Position numbers and translations under genes: made by a program. From Roseomonas sp. (GTDB taxonomy: Bacteria > Pseudomonadota > Alphaproteobacteria > Acetobacterales > Acetobacteraceae), in contig JADCGF010000010.1 in the NCBI GenBank assembly GCA_020249145.1, positions 1-64,000 on the forward strand: a stretch of 64,000 bases of DNA, read 5' to 3'. The notes below the pieces were generated by a model, which had not been told where the DNA came from, did not search any database, and saw nothing but the letters and a program-made list of their open reading frames with translations. This document shows, in pieces, positions 41,022 to 50,046 of the stretch; the first letter of the stretch is position 1, and the number at the start of each line of letters is the position of its first letter.

Positions 41022-42851
41022 TTAACGCGGCCGGGCGGGCAAGGGCGGTGCCTCCCCCAGCATGGCGACGACTTCCTGGGTGGACATGAAGCGCGGGAAT
41101 TCCCCCTGCACCAATTGATCAAGGCTTGGCGCCGGCAGGCCAAGCCTTGAGGCATAAATCCAGGAATAGGCGAGCACGCGCTGCACATGGCTTCGCGTTT
41201 CATCGAAAGGAATCGCTTCGATAAACAGCAGCGCATCGCCGCGGTGGCGCACAGCGGGAAGCCATTTCGCAAGATTGCCCGGCCCGGCATTATAGGCTGC
41301 CAGCAAGCGGATCAGATCACCGCCCACCGCCTCACTCCGCGCCAGATAGTGCAAGTAACGCTGGCCCAATTCCAAGGACAGGCCAGGGTTATGCAGGCGC
41401 CGCGCGCCATCCCCGGCAAAGGAAGGGTCGTTGGCAAGGTAGGCCGCGGTGGTTGGCATCACTTGTAGAATCCCGCGTGCCCCGGCCGGCGATACCGCCG
41501 CAGAGTCAAAATTCGATTCCTGACGCGCCAGGGCATAAAGCAGGGCGGGTTCCACGCGAAAACCCTGGGCCGGCGTTAGTCTTGGTAGGGGAAAGCGCGC
41601 CAGATCGCGCGGGCGGCCATCGGCGGTCTGCGCCAGTTCGGCCAATTGCGCCGAGAGATGCGTGAGGCCACCCTGAGAGGCGAGCGCCAGCATGGCCCGC
41701 AGCAAGGGAAGATTGCCGCGCGCCAGCGGCCAAAGTGCCCGCAATTCTGCTTCTGCCCGGCCGGCCTGGCCGGTTTGCAGAAGGGCGACGGCGCGCCAGC
41801 CGCCGGCGGTTTCCAGCAGCGCTGCCATACCTTCTTCCCCGCCCGCTTCGACATGCCAGGCAAAGCCAGGCGTCAGGCCAAGGGCGCGGCGCGCCATCAG
41901 CCCGTAGAAGGTGCGCGGTTCCTGGGCGGCTTGCAGCAGCCAGGGCACATGCATCCCTGGATGCCGGGCGCGAATGGCCGCTCGGCTCGCCCAATAGGCG
42001 GCGGCGGCGCGGTTGGCGGCCGATGCCCCGGGTGCCCGTGCTGACACTTCAAAATAGGGCAGCGCCACGTCGAAATGCCCGAGCCCCCAGGCGGCCAGCC
42101 CAGCGGCAAAGGCAGCGCGCCCGCTAGGTTCTGCCCGGCTGCGGGTGGCTTCCGAGGCAACTTCAAAGGCGCGTTCATCCTCCCCACGCCGGAACAGGAT
42201 GAGGGCGAAATCGGCCCTGAGCGCGGCGGCATAAGGGGGGGTCATGCCGCGCGTGGCTTCCATCTGACGGATCGCGGCTTCCAGATTGCCATCACGCACC
42301 AGATCGCGGAGCGCGCGGTCCAGCGCCGGGTTGCGCACAAAACCCTGTTCCGGCGCTTCGCGTTCTTCCGGGACCATGCCGGCATCCTCAGCTAGGCTAA
42401 CCAAGGCAGGGGCGGCGGGCAGGGCGGCGCCGCGGGGCGCGGTGCGGCGCAGCATGGCATGTATTGCGGGGGCGTCGGGATGATCAGCAAAGCGCGCCAG
42501 CCAATCGCGCAAGGCGTCCTGATCCGGCCTGGGCGCGGCCGGGTTCAGCCAGCGATCGGCAAGGATATGGCCTTCAAGCCGCCGGTCCGAAAGCTGCGCG
42601 GTCGCGCGTTCCGCGGCATCCCAATCCTTGGCGGCATGGAAAGCAAAAACACTTTGCAGCGCCGCCGCATCGGCGGTCGCCAAAGGCAGGTTTAAGCTGG
42701 CCGAAGCACGCGACATGGGCGTGGGCAAGGCTGCGGTCTGAGTGGCCCTTTGCGCCATGGCCGGAACGGGGGTTCCGAACCACAAGGGCGCCAACACCAG
42801 TGCCATCAAGGGCAGGGTGCCGCTTCGGGCCATGGGGGGGATCGCGCACAT
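41022..42851 (-). CDS. Soluble lytic murein transglycosylase, Slt70-like
   Basis: This encodes 609 residues. The signal peptide is GTLPLMALVLAPLWFGTPVPAMA. A long helical superhelix domain of TPR-like repeats spans ~60-430. The C-terminal SLT catalytic domain (~440-590) has the catalytic Glu in ALARQESNFDSAAVSPAGARG, then ILQVMPTTA and AYNAGPGNLAKWL. It cleaves peptidoglycan glycan strands, leaving 1,6-anhydro ends, and works in the periplasm. It is convergent with the DUF815 gene (11 bases apart). The periplasmic product feeds recycling, for which NagZ is encoded 4-5 kb away. Confidence 0.94.
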   Translation of the reverse strand: MCAIPPMARSGTLPLMALVLAPLWFGTPVPAMAQRATQTAALPTPMSRASASLNLPLATADAAALQSVFAFHAAKDWDAAERATAQLSDRRLEGHILADRWLNPAAPRPDQDALRDWLARFADHPDAPAIHAMLRRTAPRGAALPAAPALVSLAEDAGMVPEEREAPEQGFVRNPALDRALRDLVRDGNLEAAIRQMEATRGMTPPYAAALRADFALILFRRGEDERAFEVASEATRSRAEPSGRAAFAAGLAAWGLGHFDVALPYFEVSARAPGASAANRAAAAYWASRAAIRARHPGMHVPWLLQAAQEPRTFYGLMARRALGLTPGFAWHVEAGGEEGMAALLETAGGWRAVALLQTGQAGRAEAELRALWPLARGNLPLLRAMLALASQGGLTHLSAQLAELAQTADGRPRDLARFPLPRLTPAQGFRVEPALLYALARQESNFDSAAVSPAGARGILQVMPTTAAYLANDPSFAGDGARRLHNPGLSLELGQRYLHYLARSEAVGGDLIRLLAAYNAGPGNLAKWLPAVRHRGDALLFIEAIPFDETRSHVQRVLAYSWIYASRLGLPAPSLDQLVQGEFPRFMSTQEVVAMLGEAPPLPARPR

Positions 42852-42986
42852 GGCTTGGGGCTTGTAGACGCGAATTGGTTAAAAATTCAACCACGGGGCG
42901 AGTTGCAGGCCCAAACCGGGCGCCTCTGCCCAGGTGACAGGTGCCTGATGGGGGTTTAAATCATCTCCACCAGCAAGGAGACATCC

Positions 42987-43469
42987 ATGACCATCAAGAC
43001 TGGCGACAGCATTCCCGCGATGAAGATCATGCAAGGCACCCCAGAAGGGCCGAAGGAGCTTGATACGGCGGAATTCTTTAAGGGCCGCACCGTGGTGCTG
43101 TTCGGCGTGCCTGGCGCCTTTACCCCCACCTGCTCGGCCAAGCATTTGCCGGGCTTCACTGAGCATGCGGCAGCGCTGAAGGCCAAGGGTGTGCACGCCA
43201 TTGCCTGCATGGCGGTGAATGATGCCTTTGTGATGGGCGCTTGGGCCAAGGATCAGGGCATCACGGACCAGGTGACGATGATTGCCGATGGCGCGGCGGC
43301 CTTTACCAAGGCGATGGGGCTGGAATTTGACCTGACGGCGCGTGGCCTTGGCGTGCGCTGCCAGCGCTTTGCCCTTGTGGCAAAGGACGGCAAGGTGACC
43401 CATGTGGCCGTGGAAGCCCCGGGTGCCTTTGAAGTGAGCAAGGCCGAAGCGGTTCTGGCCGCGCTTTGA
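42987..43469 (+). CDS. Peroxiredoxin, Prx5/AhpE-like atypical family
   Basis: This encodes 160 residues. The peroxidatic Cys is in VPGAFTPTCSAKHLPGF, the hallmark of the Prx5 group, and a later CMAVNDAFVMGAWAK strand-helix completes the fold. RGLGVRCQRFALVAKDGKV provides the usual Arg near the active site. It reduces peroxides using a glutathione/glutaredoxin-type donor. It is followed within 60 bases by a GST gene, a sensible partner. AAGGAGA precedes the start. Confidence 0.94.
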   Translation: MTIKTGDSIPAMKIMQGTPEGPKELDTAEFFKGRTVVLFGVPGAFTPTCSAKHLPGFTEHAAALKAKGVHAIACMAVNDAFVMGAWAKDQGITDQVTMIADGAAAFTKAMGLEFDLTARGLGVRCQRFALVAKDGKVTHVAVEAPGAFEVSKAEAVLAAL

Positions 43470-43528
43470 CGTAATGCCCGGCGCGCCCTTTTGTGCGGGC
43501 GCGTCGGCTGACCCAAGGATCGCCGCCC

Positions 43529-44161
43529 ATGAGCATCACCCTCTGGACTTGGAATACGCCCAATGGGCGGAAGATCAGCGTTGCACTTGAAGAAATGGGC
43601 CTGGCCTATTCGGTGCGGCCGGTGAACATCAGCAAGGGCGAGCAATTCAATCCTGAATTCCTGGCCTTCAGCCCGAATAACCGCATCCCCGCCATTCAGG
43701 ACCCGGATGGGCCGGATGGCAAGCCGATCACGGTATTCGAAAGCGGCGCCATTTTGCTGTATCTGGCGGAAAAGACTGGCCGCTTCATGCCAAAGGACCT
43801 GCGTGCGCGCGTGCCGGTTTATGAATGGCTGATGTGGCAGATGGGCGGCTTCGGCCCCATGCCCGGCCAGGTGCATCACTTCCTGATGCAGCCCGAAGGG
43901 CCAGCGCGGGATTATGGCTTCAAGCGATACCATGACGAGACCAAGCGCCTGTATGGCGTTTTGGACCGCCGGCTTGAAGGCCGCGATTTTGTGGCGACGA
44001 ATGGTGAACCCTCGATTGCGGATTTCGCCATTTTGGGCTGGGCCTGGCGGCATGAACGCCATCAGGTGGATTTGGCCGGCTTGCCCAATGTGAAGCGCTG
44101 GTATGAGGCGATGATGGCGCGGCCCGCGACGAAACGGGGATTTGAGGTTTCGCTGGGGTGA
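43529..44161 (+). CDS. Glutathione S-transferase, Ure2/YfcG-type
   Basis: This encodes 210 residues. The N-terminal thioredoxin-like part reads LWTWNTPNGRKISVALEEMGLAY with the Asn that replaces Tyr/Ser in YfcG/YghU-type enzymes, then ISKGEQFNPEFLAFSPNNRIPAIQDPDG and VFESGAILLYLAEKTG. The C-terminal helices include EWLMWQMGGFGPMPGQ, which is characteristic of this class. Members reduce disulfides of glutathionylated substrates or peroxides. It follows the peroxiredoxin gene. Confidence 0.94.
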   Translation: MSITLWTWNTPNGRKISVALEEMGLAYSVRPVNISKGEQFNPEFLAFSPNNRIPAIQDPDGPDGKPITVFESGAILLYLAEKTGRFMPKDLRARVPVYEWLMWQMGGFGPMPGQVHHFLMQPEGPARDYGFKRYHDETKRLYGVLDRRLEGRDFVATNGEPSIADFAILGWAWRHERHQVDLAGLPNVKRWYEAMMARPATKRGFEVSLG

Positions 44162-44243
44162 GGCGCCCGTTTCGGGTTTGACGCTTCCCCGCCGCGGCAC
44201 TAAAAGCGAGGTGTTGCAACGCCGTGTGACTTTCCACTCCTGC

Positions 44244-44336
44244 GGAGGGGTGGCCGAGTGGCCGAAGGCGGCGGTTTGCTAAACCGTTATAGGATTAATA
44301 GTCCTATCGTGGGTTCGAATCCCATCCCCTCCGCCA
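44244..44336 (+). tRNA. tRNA-Ser (anticodon GCU)
   Basis: A complete cloverleaf is visible: acceptor GGAGGGG / CCCCTCC, a D-arm GGCCGAGTGGCCGAAGGC, an anticodon stem CGGTTTGCTAAACCG with GCT at 44278-44280, a long variable arm (TTATAGGATTAATAGTCCTATC) typical of serine tRNA, a T-arm GTGGGTTCGAATCCCAT, discriminator G and an encoded CCA. The 3' end of tRNA-Ser genes is a frequent integration site, and the sequence after it is scarred. Confidence 0.97.
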
Positions 44337-44880
44337 GTCCATACGCCTGTAGAATTGATTTCACTTGATATTTTTTCCGCCCCCCTTTCTATACCCCCGC
44401 CAATCGCCGGGATACCCCCCGACATGCGCCTATTCTGGCTCAGGGAGCGGTGGGCGCTTGGCTGGCATTACCGCCCCCCCCGCGCGCGTATTTTTTGGGG
44501 CTCGCGCGCGCGCGCGTGTTTTTAGGCCGGGAAAGACCCCGCGCGCGCGCGCGGGTTTGGTGGCCTTCGGGATGGCCGGGGGGGCTTCGATCCCAAGCGG
44601 AAAGGGCGGCACCGTATAGGGATACGTCCCCGCGCAATGCCGCGAATTGGCGACCGGGGGTTATGCCCCTTTTCTTTTCCATTTCGCGGCGCTGTATGCG
44701 GCTTGCCCCCTATTCGGTTTCCAGCCCCATGCCAGGGATTTACCCCGCCCCCGGGGGGGCTGGCAGCGCATCAAAGGCCAGCCTTGCCCAATGTTCCGGC
44801 GCCAGGCGCATCGCCTCAAGATCGGCGCGCGTGATCGGGCTAGGCCAAGGTTCGGGCGCGCGAGTTCCCGCGTCATTGGC
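44337..44880. other. Degenerate scar between tRNA-Ser and tctA, with alternating CG tracts
   Basis: There is no intact gene in these 544 bases. There are long C and G homopolymers (44381-44430, 44461-44480), two alternating CG tracts (about 44502-44517 and 44539-44557; the second is palindromic, CCCGCGCGCGCGCGGG) and runs of T. On the minus strand a short block around 44795-44860 reads PITRADLEAMRLAPEHWARLAFDALPAPPG, perhaps a piece of an imported gene. No integrase is visible, and the tRNA 3' end is not obviously repeated downstream. It is probably what remains of an insertion that also removed the 5' end of tctA. Confidence 0.55.
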
Positions 44881-46239
44881 GCGGCCACCTTCGGCATGCC
44901 GCCGCTTGATGCGCTGATTGTACTGACCTGCGTCTTTGTCGGCGGCATTTATGGCGGGTCGCAATCGGCCATTCTTATCAATGTGCCAGGCAGCCCGGCA
45001 GCGGCAGCGACCGCGCTTGAAGGGCACATGATGTGCAAGACTGGCCGTGCCGGGCAGGCGATTGGGTTTGCAACCATTGCATCTGGCATCGGGACTATCT
45101 TCGGCGCGTTGGTGCTTTTCGCGGTCGCGCCGATGATCGCGGAGTTCGCGCTCAAATTCTCTGCCTGGGAGTATTTCCTACTCGCCATTTTGGGCATGGC
45201 CATCAGTGCCGCGCTATGCGGTCGTTCCATGGCGCTTGGCATGATCGGCGCTTTTCTTGGCGTGATGATCGCGCTTCTCGGCATGGATAGCGTATGGGGA
45301 TATCAGCGCTTCACCTATGGCTATACGGATTTGGCAGCGGGCTTTTCCTTCATTCCGGCCATGATCGGGCTTTTTGGCCTGGCCGAGGTTTTGCACGCAC
45401 TTTCCATTCGGGCTGGTCAGCCCTTGGCGGATAAGATCGGGCGCGTATCAACACGGGTTGGCGATTATTGGCGCTACCGCATGGCGATCCTCAGGGCCAA
45501 TGTCATCGGCGTCATCATCGGCGCGCTGCCAGGTGTTGGCGCGGATATCGCTGCCTGGGTGAGTTACGGCAGCAATAAGCAGCTTTCCAAGGAAAAGGAC
45601 CAATACGGCAAGGGCACGCCCGAAGGCGTTGTCTCGGCCGAAACAGCGAATAACGCCGCCGTTGGTGGCACTTATATCCCCATGCTCACGCTTGGCATTC
45701 CAGGCGATGCAGTCACCGCGGTGATCCTGGGTGGCATGGTGTTGCATGGCCTGCGCCCGGGGCCGATGTTTTTCCTGGAAAGCCCGCAATATTTCACCAT
45801 CATCCCAACCATCATGGTGGTCTCCGCAGTGTTTCTGGTGATCTTCGGCCTGCTGATGGCGCGCGTGACGCCACGCATTCTTGGCGTTCCGGCCTGGGTT
45901 CTATTTCCGATTGTGGTGCTGCTGGCGATTGTCGGCAGCTTTGCGGTGAATAACCGTATCTTCGATGTTTGGGTGATGTTTGCCTTCGGTATCCTCGGGT
46001 GGGGCATGCGCGCTTTGGCCATCCCCACCCCGCCCTTGGTTCTTGGCATGATACTGGGGCCCATGGCGGATGCCGAATTCAGACGCGCACTTTCCGCGAG
46101 CCATGGCAGCCTGGAACCACTTTTTACGCGTCCGCTAAGTGTCATGCTGATCGTGGTATTGATCCTGACAATAATGGCTTCCACCGGCGTTTTGCGCGCG
46201 CTGATCGAGAGATTTTCGCGAAAGGCCAAGCCGGGGTGA
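44881..46239 (+). pseudogene. 5'-truncated TctA-family tricarboxylate transporter permease
   Basis: Similarity begins at ATFGMPPLDALIVLTCVFVGGIYGGSQSAILINVPG (44881) and runs to the stop with all later TctA features: EGHMMCKTGRAGQAIG, LKFSAWEYFLLAILGM, IIGALPGVGADIAAWVSYG, PIPTPPLVLGMILGP-like (AIPTPPLVLGMILG) and the final membrane helices. The ~55 N-terminal residues carrying the first membrane segment and the conserved GVLPGIGP are missing, replaced by scar sequence. No tctB or tctC lies beside it. The frame is open from 44647, so a fusion peptide could be made, but function is doubtful. Confidence 0.75.
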
Positions 46240-46268
46240 CTTCTCCACTGGAGGGTAGGTTTAGAGAA

Positions 46269-46305
46269 TAGATCGCGTTCAGATTTGCCATTTGAACGCG
46301 ATCTA
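46269..46305. repeat. Perfect inverted repeat with an 11-base loop (fourth member of the dispersed hairpin family)
   Basis: The 13-base arms TAGATCGCGTTCA and TGAACGCGATCTA surround an 11-base spacer. The arms share GATCGCGTTCA with the hairpin half of the repeat at 22018-22118 and follow the same plan as 34093-34190. It lies in the gap between convergent tctA and nagZ and could act as a weak bidirectional transcription stop or mRNA end, although no T-run follows. Confidence 0.6.
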
Positions 46306-46328
46306 CCCTAATGATCGGGGCGCGCGGG

Positions 46329-47360
46329 CTACCAACGCTCCGTCGGATCCCTCTCCCACAAAGCCGCCTCTGGCGCGGCCAAAAACCCATCCCGCAACGC
46401 CCGCAGCGCCGCAACGTCCCCAGCGCCAAAGCCGCGCCGCGCCGCGTCAGCCAAGGCCAGCCGCCGCAGCGCATCATCGCTCAGCACCGGGCAATCGGCC
46501 AGCAGCGCCGCAGTATCCTCAAGCTGGCCCGAACAATGCAGCACCACATCGCAGCCCGCCGAAAGCGCCGCCTCGGCCAGGTCATTCGCCATGCCGGCAA
46601 GTGCGCCCATCGCCAGATCATCCGTGATCAGCAGGCCATCAAAGCCAATCTCGCCCCGGATCACATTCTGAATGACAACGGGGGAAATTGTCGCCGGCAG
46701 GCGATCATCCCAGGCTTCATACAATACATGCGCCGTCATCGCCCAGGCACCGCTGCCGGCCAATGCGCGAAACGGTGCAATATCCTCATCAAGCGCCTCA
46801 ACATCAACGGCGACGCGCGGCAATTCGTGGTGGCTATCTGCCAAGGCACGGCCATGCCCCGGTATATGCTTAATCACCGGAATACAGCCTGCGGCGTGCA
46901 GCCCAGCAATGCAGGCAGCGCCTAGCCGCGTAACCTCCTCAGGGGCCGAACTGAAGGCGCGATCGCCAATCACCTGATGCGCGCCAGGCAGGCGTAAATC
47001 CAATACGGGCGCGCAGACCACATCCAAGCCGGCCGCGCGACACATCGCCCCCAGCAGATACGCACTGGCGCGCTGCGCCACTTCCGGCTGGGCTTCGAAT
47101 TGTGCGGCGGCGGGAAATGCCTCCCAATGCGGCGGATTCAACCGCGCCACGCGCCCGCCTTCCTGGTCAATCAGGATCGGCGCGGCAGCGCCCAGCACAT
47201 CGCGAATATCATTGGTCAGCGCGCGCAATTGCTCGGGGTTCTGGATATTGCGCGCGAAAAGAATGGCGCCAAGCGGTGGAAAAAGCCGCCACAGCGCCGC
47301 TTCCGCCGCCGTCAGGCGCGGTCCGGAAAGGCCGAGAATTGCAGCCCGAACAGGCGCCAT
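46329..47360 (-). CDS. nagZ: Beta-N-acetylhexosaminidase (peptidoglycan recycling)
   Basis: This encodes 343 residues of glycoside hydrolase family 3. The NagZ signature KHIPGHGRALADSHHELP is present with its catalytic dyad His, and the nucleophile Asp is in LLITDDLAMGALAG. LIDQEGGRVARL lies near the substrate site. It removes GlcNAc from GlcNAc-anhydroMurNAc peptides in the cytoplasm. It lies six bases downstream of the SPOR-domain gene on the same strand, in an argS-SPOR-nagZ order common in alphaproteobacteria. Confidence 0.95.
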   Translation of the reverse strand: MAPVRAAILGLSGPRLTAAEAALWRLFPPLGAILFARNIQNPEQLRALTNDIRDVLGAAAPILIDQEGGRVARLNPPHWEAFPAAAQFEAQPEVAQRASAYLLGAMCRAAGLDVVCAPVLDLRLPGAHQVIGDRAFSSAPEEVTRLGAACIAGLHAAGCIPVIKHIPGHGRALADSHHELPRVAVDVEALDEDIAPFRALAGSGAWAMTAHVLYEAWDDRLPATISPVVIQNVIRGEIGFDGLLITDDLAMGALAGMANDLAEAALSAGCDVVLHCSGQLEDTAALLADCPVLSDDALRRLALADAARRGFGAGDVAALRALRDGFLAAPEAALWERDPTERW

Positions 47361-47366
47361 CTGACC

Positions 47367-48173
47367 CTATCCGCCAATCACCATGCAGGGGATACTGCGG
47401 GTTTTCATTTCATCGCAAAAGGCCCGCGCGGTCGCGGCATCGGCGAAGCCGCCGGTGCGGATGCGATACATCGTGGTCTGTCCTTCGCGATCAAGCGGTG
47501 CCAGGCTCACGCGGCGATTGCCGAGCAATTCCGGCACGCGCTTTTGCAGCCTGTCCCATTCGCCACGTGCGGCGGCTTCGCTTGGCAGTGCGCCCAATTG
47601 CACCTGCGCGCGGCCATTGGCGACCGGGGCAAAACGCTCGGCACTCGCGGGCACGGGGGCGGGCAGGCTTGGCGCCGTCAGCGCGGATGTTGTCGCCGGC
47701 GGTGCCGGTGTGGCGGGCGCGGTCGCTTGAGGCGCGCTCCGCGGGGCGGCTTGTGGCGCGGCTGGCTGCGCTGGCCCTGGCGTGGTGGCTGCCGGTGGCG
47801 GCGCGCTGCGGGCGGCTTCCTGTGCTGCACGCTCAGCCAATTGCTGACGCAATTGATCCACACGCGGATTTTCCGCCTCTGGCGCCAAGGCACCTGGGGA
47901 TGCCGTCCGCCCGCCGCGATTGCGGTCAAAAATCAGCTCATCCTGATTGGGCACGCGCAAGCCGCCGGGATTGTCGGGCCGCACTTTGATGGGCCGCGCA
48001 TCCGCTTCGATCAGTGGCGCATTGCGCGAAGACCCGCGCGAAAAACCCCAGACCAGCGCTGCAATCACTGCCCCCACCGCCAGCACGGAGCCCGCGATGA
48101 TAATCATCCGCCAAGGAGGCCCCCCAGCCCCCTTGCGACCCAGCCTATAGGCTGGAACTGGAACTTCCCTCAC
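47367..48173 (-). CDS. SPOR-domain membrane protein
   Basis: This encodes 268 residues. A short cytoplasmic N-terminus is followed by one membrane helix (MIIIAGSVLAVGAVIAALVWGF, ~23-44), a long Pro/Ala-rich periplasmic linker (~110-180) and a C-terminal SPOR domain (~187-268) with the ARGEWDRLQKRVPELLG and YRIRTGGFADAATARAFCDEMK repeats. SPOR domains bind denuded septal peptidoglycan, so a role at division is likely. It sits between argS and nagZ. Confidence 0.92.
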   Translation of the reverse strand: MREVPVPAYRLGRKGAGGPPWRMIIIAGSVLAVGAVIAALVWGFSRGSSRNAPLIEADARPIKVRPDNPGGLRVPNQDELIFDRNRGGRTASPGALAPEAENPRVDQLRQQLAERAAQEAARSAPPPAATTPGPAQPAAPQAAPRSAPQATAPATPAPPATTSALTAPSLPAPVPASAERFAPVANGRAQVQLGALPSEAAARGEWDRLQKRVPELLGNRRVSLAPLDREGQTTMYRIRTGGFADAATARAFCDEMKTRSIPCMVIGG

Positions 48174-48203
48174 GCCTATCCCCCGATCGGCGCTGGAATA
48201 GTG

Positions 48204-50039
48204 TCAGCGCATTTCCTCGACCGGCGTCACCCCCATGACGCCAAGACCGGAACGAATAACGCTTGCCGTCGCTGCCACCAACGCCAGCCTTGCAGCTGTG
48301 GCGGCGGGTTCATCCTCGCGGATGAAGCGAAGCGTCGAATCGTCACGACCCCGGTTCCACAATACATGAAAATCGGCGGCCAAGTCATGCAGGAAAAATG
48401 CAATTCGGTGCGGTTCCCGGGCCAGGGCTGCGGATTCCACCACCCGCGGCCAGGAAATCAGGCGGCGGATCAGGTCAAGCTCTGCCTTGTCCTGCAAATG
48501 TTCAAGCGGTGCGGCGGTAAGGGCGGCGGCGCTGGGCTCCCCCGCCTGACGCAACACGGAACGGCAGCGCGCATGGGCGTATTGCACGTAGAAAACCGGG
48601 TTTTCGCGGGTTTGTTCCACAACCTTGTCCAGGTCGAATTCCATCTGCGCGTCGGATTTGCGCGTCAGCATGGTGAAGCGCACTGCATCGCGGCCCACTT
48701 CCTCGATCAAATCGCGGAGCGTCACATAGGTGCCGGCGCGCTTCGACATGCGCACGGGCTCTCCGGCCTTCATCACATGCACAATCTGGCACAGCACGAT
48801 TTCAAGCGGCACGCGCCCATCGGAAAGCGCCTTCACGGCAGCGCCCATGCGAGAGACATAGCCGCCATGATCCGCGCCCCAGACATCAATCAGGAGATCA
48901 AAACCGCGCTTCAGCTTATCCGCATGGCAGGCGATGTCATTGGCGAAATAGGTGTTGGAGCCATCGGATTTCTTGAGCGGGCGATCCACATCATCGCCGA
49001 ACCCCGTTGACCGGAACAGCAATTGCGGGCGCGGTTCCCAATCATCCGGCGTCTTGCCCTTGGGGGGCTCAAGTACGCCTTCATAAAGCAAGCCCTTGGC
49101 TTCAAGGGCCGCAATCGCGGCATCGGTCGCATTCGCTTCCACCAGCGCGCGTTCAGACAAGAACACTTCCTGGTTTACGCCAAGCAGTGCCAAATCCTCG
49201 CGGATCGCGATCATCATCATCGCAACGGCGCGTTCGCGCGCGATGTCGAGCCAGGCGCGATCCACGAACCAGCCATGCTCCAGCGCGCTCGCCACACCCG
49301 CCGCGCTTTGTGCCGCGCTGGGCGCAGCTTCGATGCGTTGCGGCGCCAGTGACGCGCCGTGATGTTCCGCCAAAGCCTCGCCCACCGCCACCAGATAATC
49401 GCCGCGATATTGCAGCGTCACGCCAAAGCGGCGTTCCACCTGTTCGGCGGTCCATTCCTCAAGAATGGGCTCAATGACACGCAAATAGCGCCAATAGGCC
49501 GCCCAACCCAAGGCCGCGACCTGCGCCCCAGCATCATTGACGTAGTATTCCTTCGTGACCGCAAACCCCGCCTTGCCCAGCAGATTGGCCAAAGCATCGC
49601 CCACCACCGCGCCACGACAATGCCCGACATGCATCGGCCCCGTTGGATTGGCCGAGACATATTCCACATTCACGCGCCGCCCAGCGCCAATCGCGCTATC
49701 GCCGTAAGACTCTCCGGCGCCCAGCATCACCGTGATCTGCCCGGCCAGATAGCTTTCCTTGAGCCGCAGATTGACGAATCCCGGCCCCGCCGCTTCGGCT
49801 TCCTCAACCATCGGCAGCGCGCCAAGCTTTTCCACCAGTGCGGCAGCAATCTTCGCCGGCGGCAGGCGCGCGGGCTTGGCAATCACCAAGGCGGCATTGG
49901 TTGCCATATCGCCATGCGATGCATCGCGCGGTGGTTCCACCTGCACGCGTGCCAGGATGTCAGCGGGCAGTTCTGGGTAAAGCGCCACCAGCGCCGCGCG
50001 CACCTGTTCCGCCATGGCGGTGAAGATATTCTGGGTCAT
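48204..50039 (-). CDS. argS: Arginyl-tRNA synthetase
   Basis: This encodes 611 residues, class I. The N-terminal additional domain includes EVPPRDASHGDMATNAALV-like sequence. The HIGH motif is present as HVGHCRGAVVGDAL, and the KMSKS equivalent is RMSKRAGTYVTLRDL. The C-terminal anticodon-binding helices follow after NPVFYVQYAHARCRSVLRQ. It charges tRNA-Arg. It heads a minus-strand run with the SPOR gene and nagZ and follows dgt by seven bases. Confidence 0.97.
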   Translation of the reverse strand: MTQNIFTAMAEQVRAALVALYPELPADILARVQVEPPRDASHGDMATNAALVIAKPARLPPAKIAAALVEKLGALPMVEEAEAAGPGFVNLRLKESYLAGQITVMLGAGESYGDSAIGAGRRVNVEYVSANPTGPMHVGHCRGAVVGDALANLLGKAGFAVTKEYYVNDAGAQVAALGWAAYWRYLRVIEPILEEWTAEQVERRFGVTLQYRGDYLVAVGEALAEHHGASLAPQRIEAAPSAAQSAAGVASALEHGWFVDRAWLDIARERAVAMMMIAIREDLALLGVNQEVFLSERALVEANATDAAIAALEAKGLLYEGVLEPPKGKTPDDWEPRPQLLFRSTGFGDDVDRPLKKSDGSNTYFANDIACHADKLKRGFDLLIDVWGADHGGYVSRMGAAVKALSDGRVPLEIVLCQIVHVMKAGEPVRMSKRAGTYVTLRDLIEEVGRDAVRFTMLTRKSDAQMEFDLDKVVEQTRENPVFYVQYAHARCRSVLRQAGEPSAAALTAAPLEHLQDKAELDLIRRLISWPRVVESAALAREPHRIAFFLHDLAADFHVLWNRGRDDSTLRFIREDEPAATAARLALVAATASVIRSGLGVMGVTPVEEMR

Positions 50040-50046
50040 GGAAATC

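Noticed and set aside
44647..44880. The N-terminal extension of the TctA frame as genuine protein
   Set aside because: It is Arg/Pro-rich, has no membrane helix, overlaps low-complexity scar DNA, and replaces the conserved GVLPGIGP region.
44337..44880. A prophage or integrase after tRNA-Ser
   Set aside because: No integrase, excisionase or phage structural frame is present, and no copy of the tRNA 3' end was found downstream by eye.
47100..49010. A 636-codon plus-strand frame
   Set aside because: It is the shadow of nagZ, the SPOR gene and argS, all of which have clear motifs on the minus strand.
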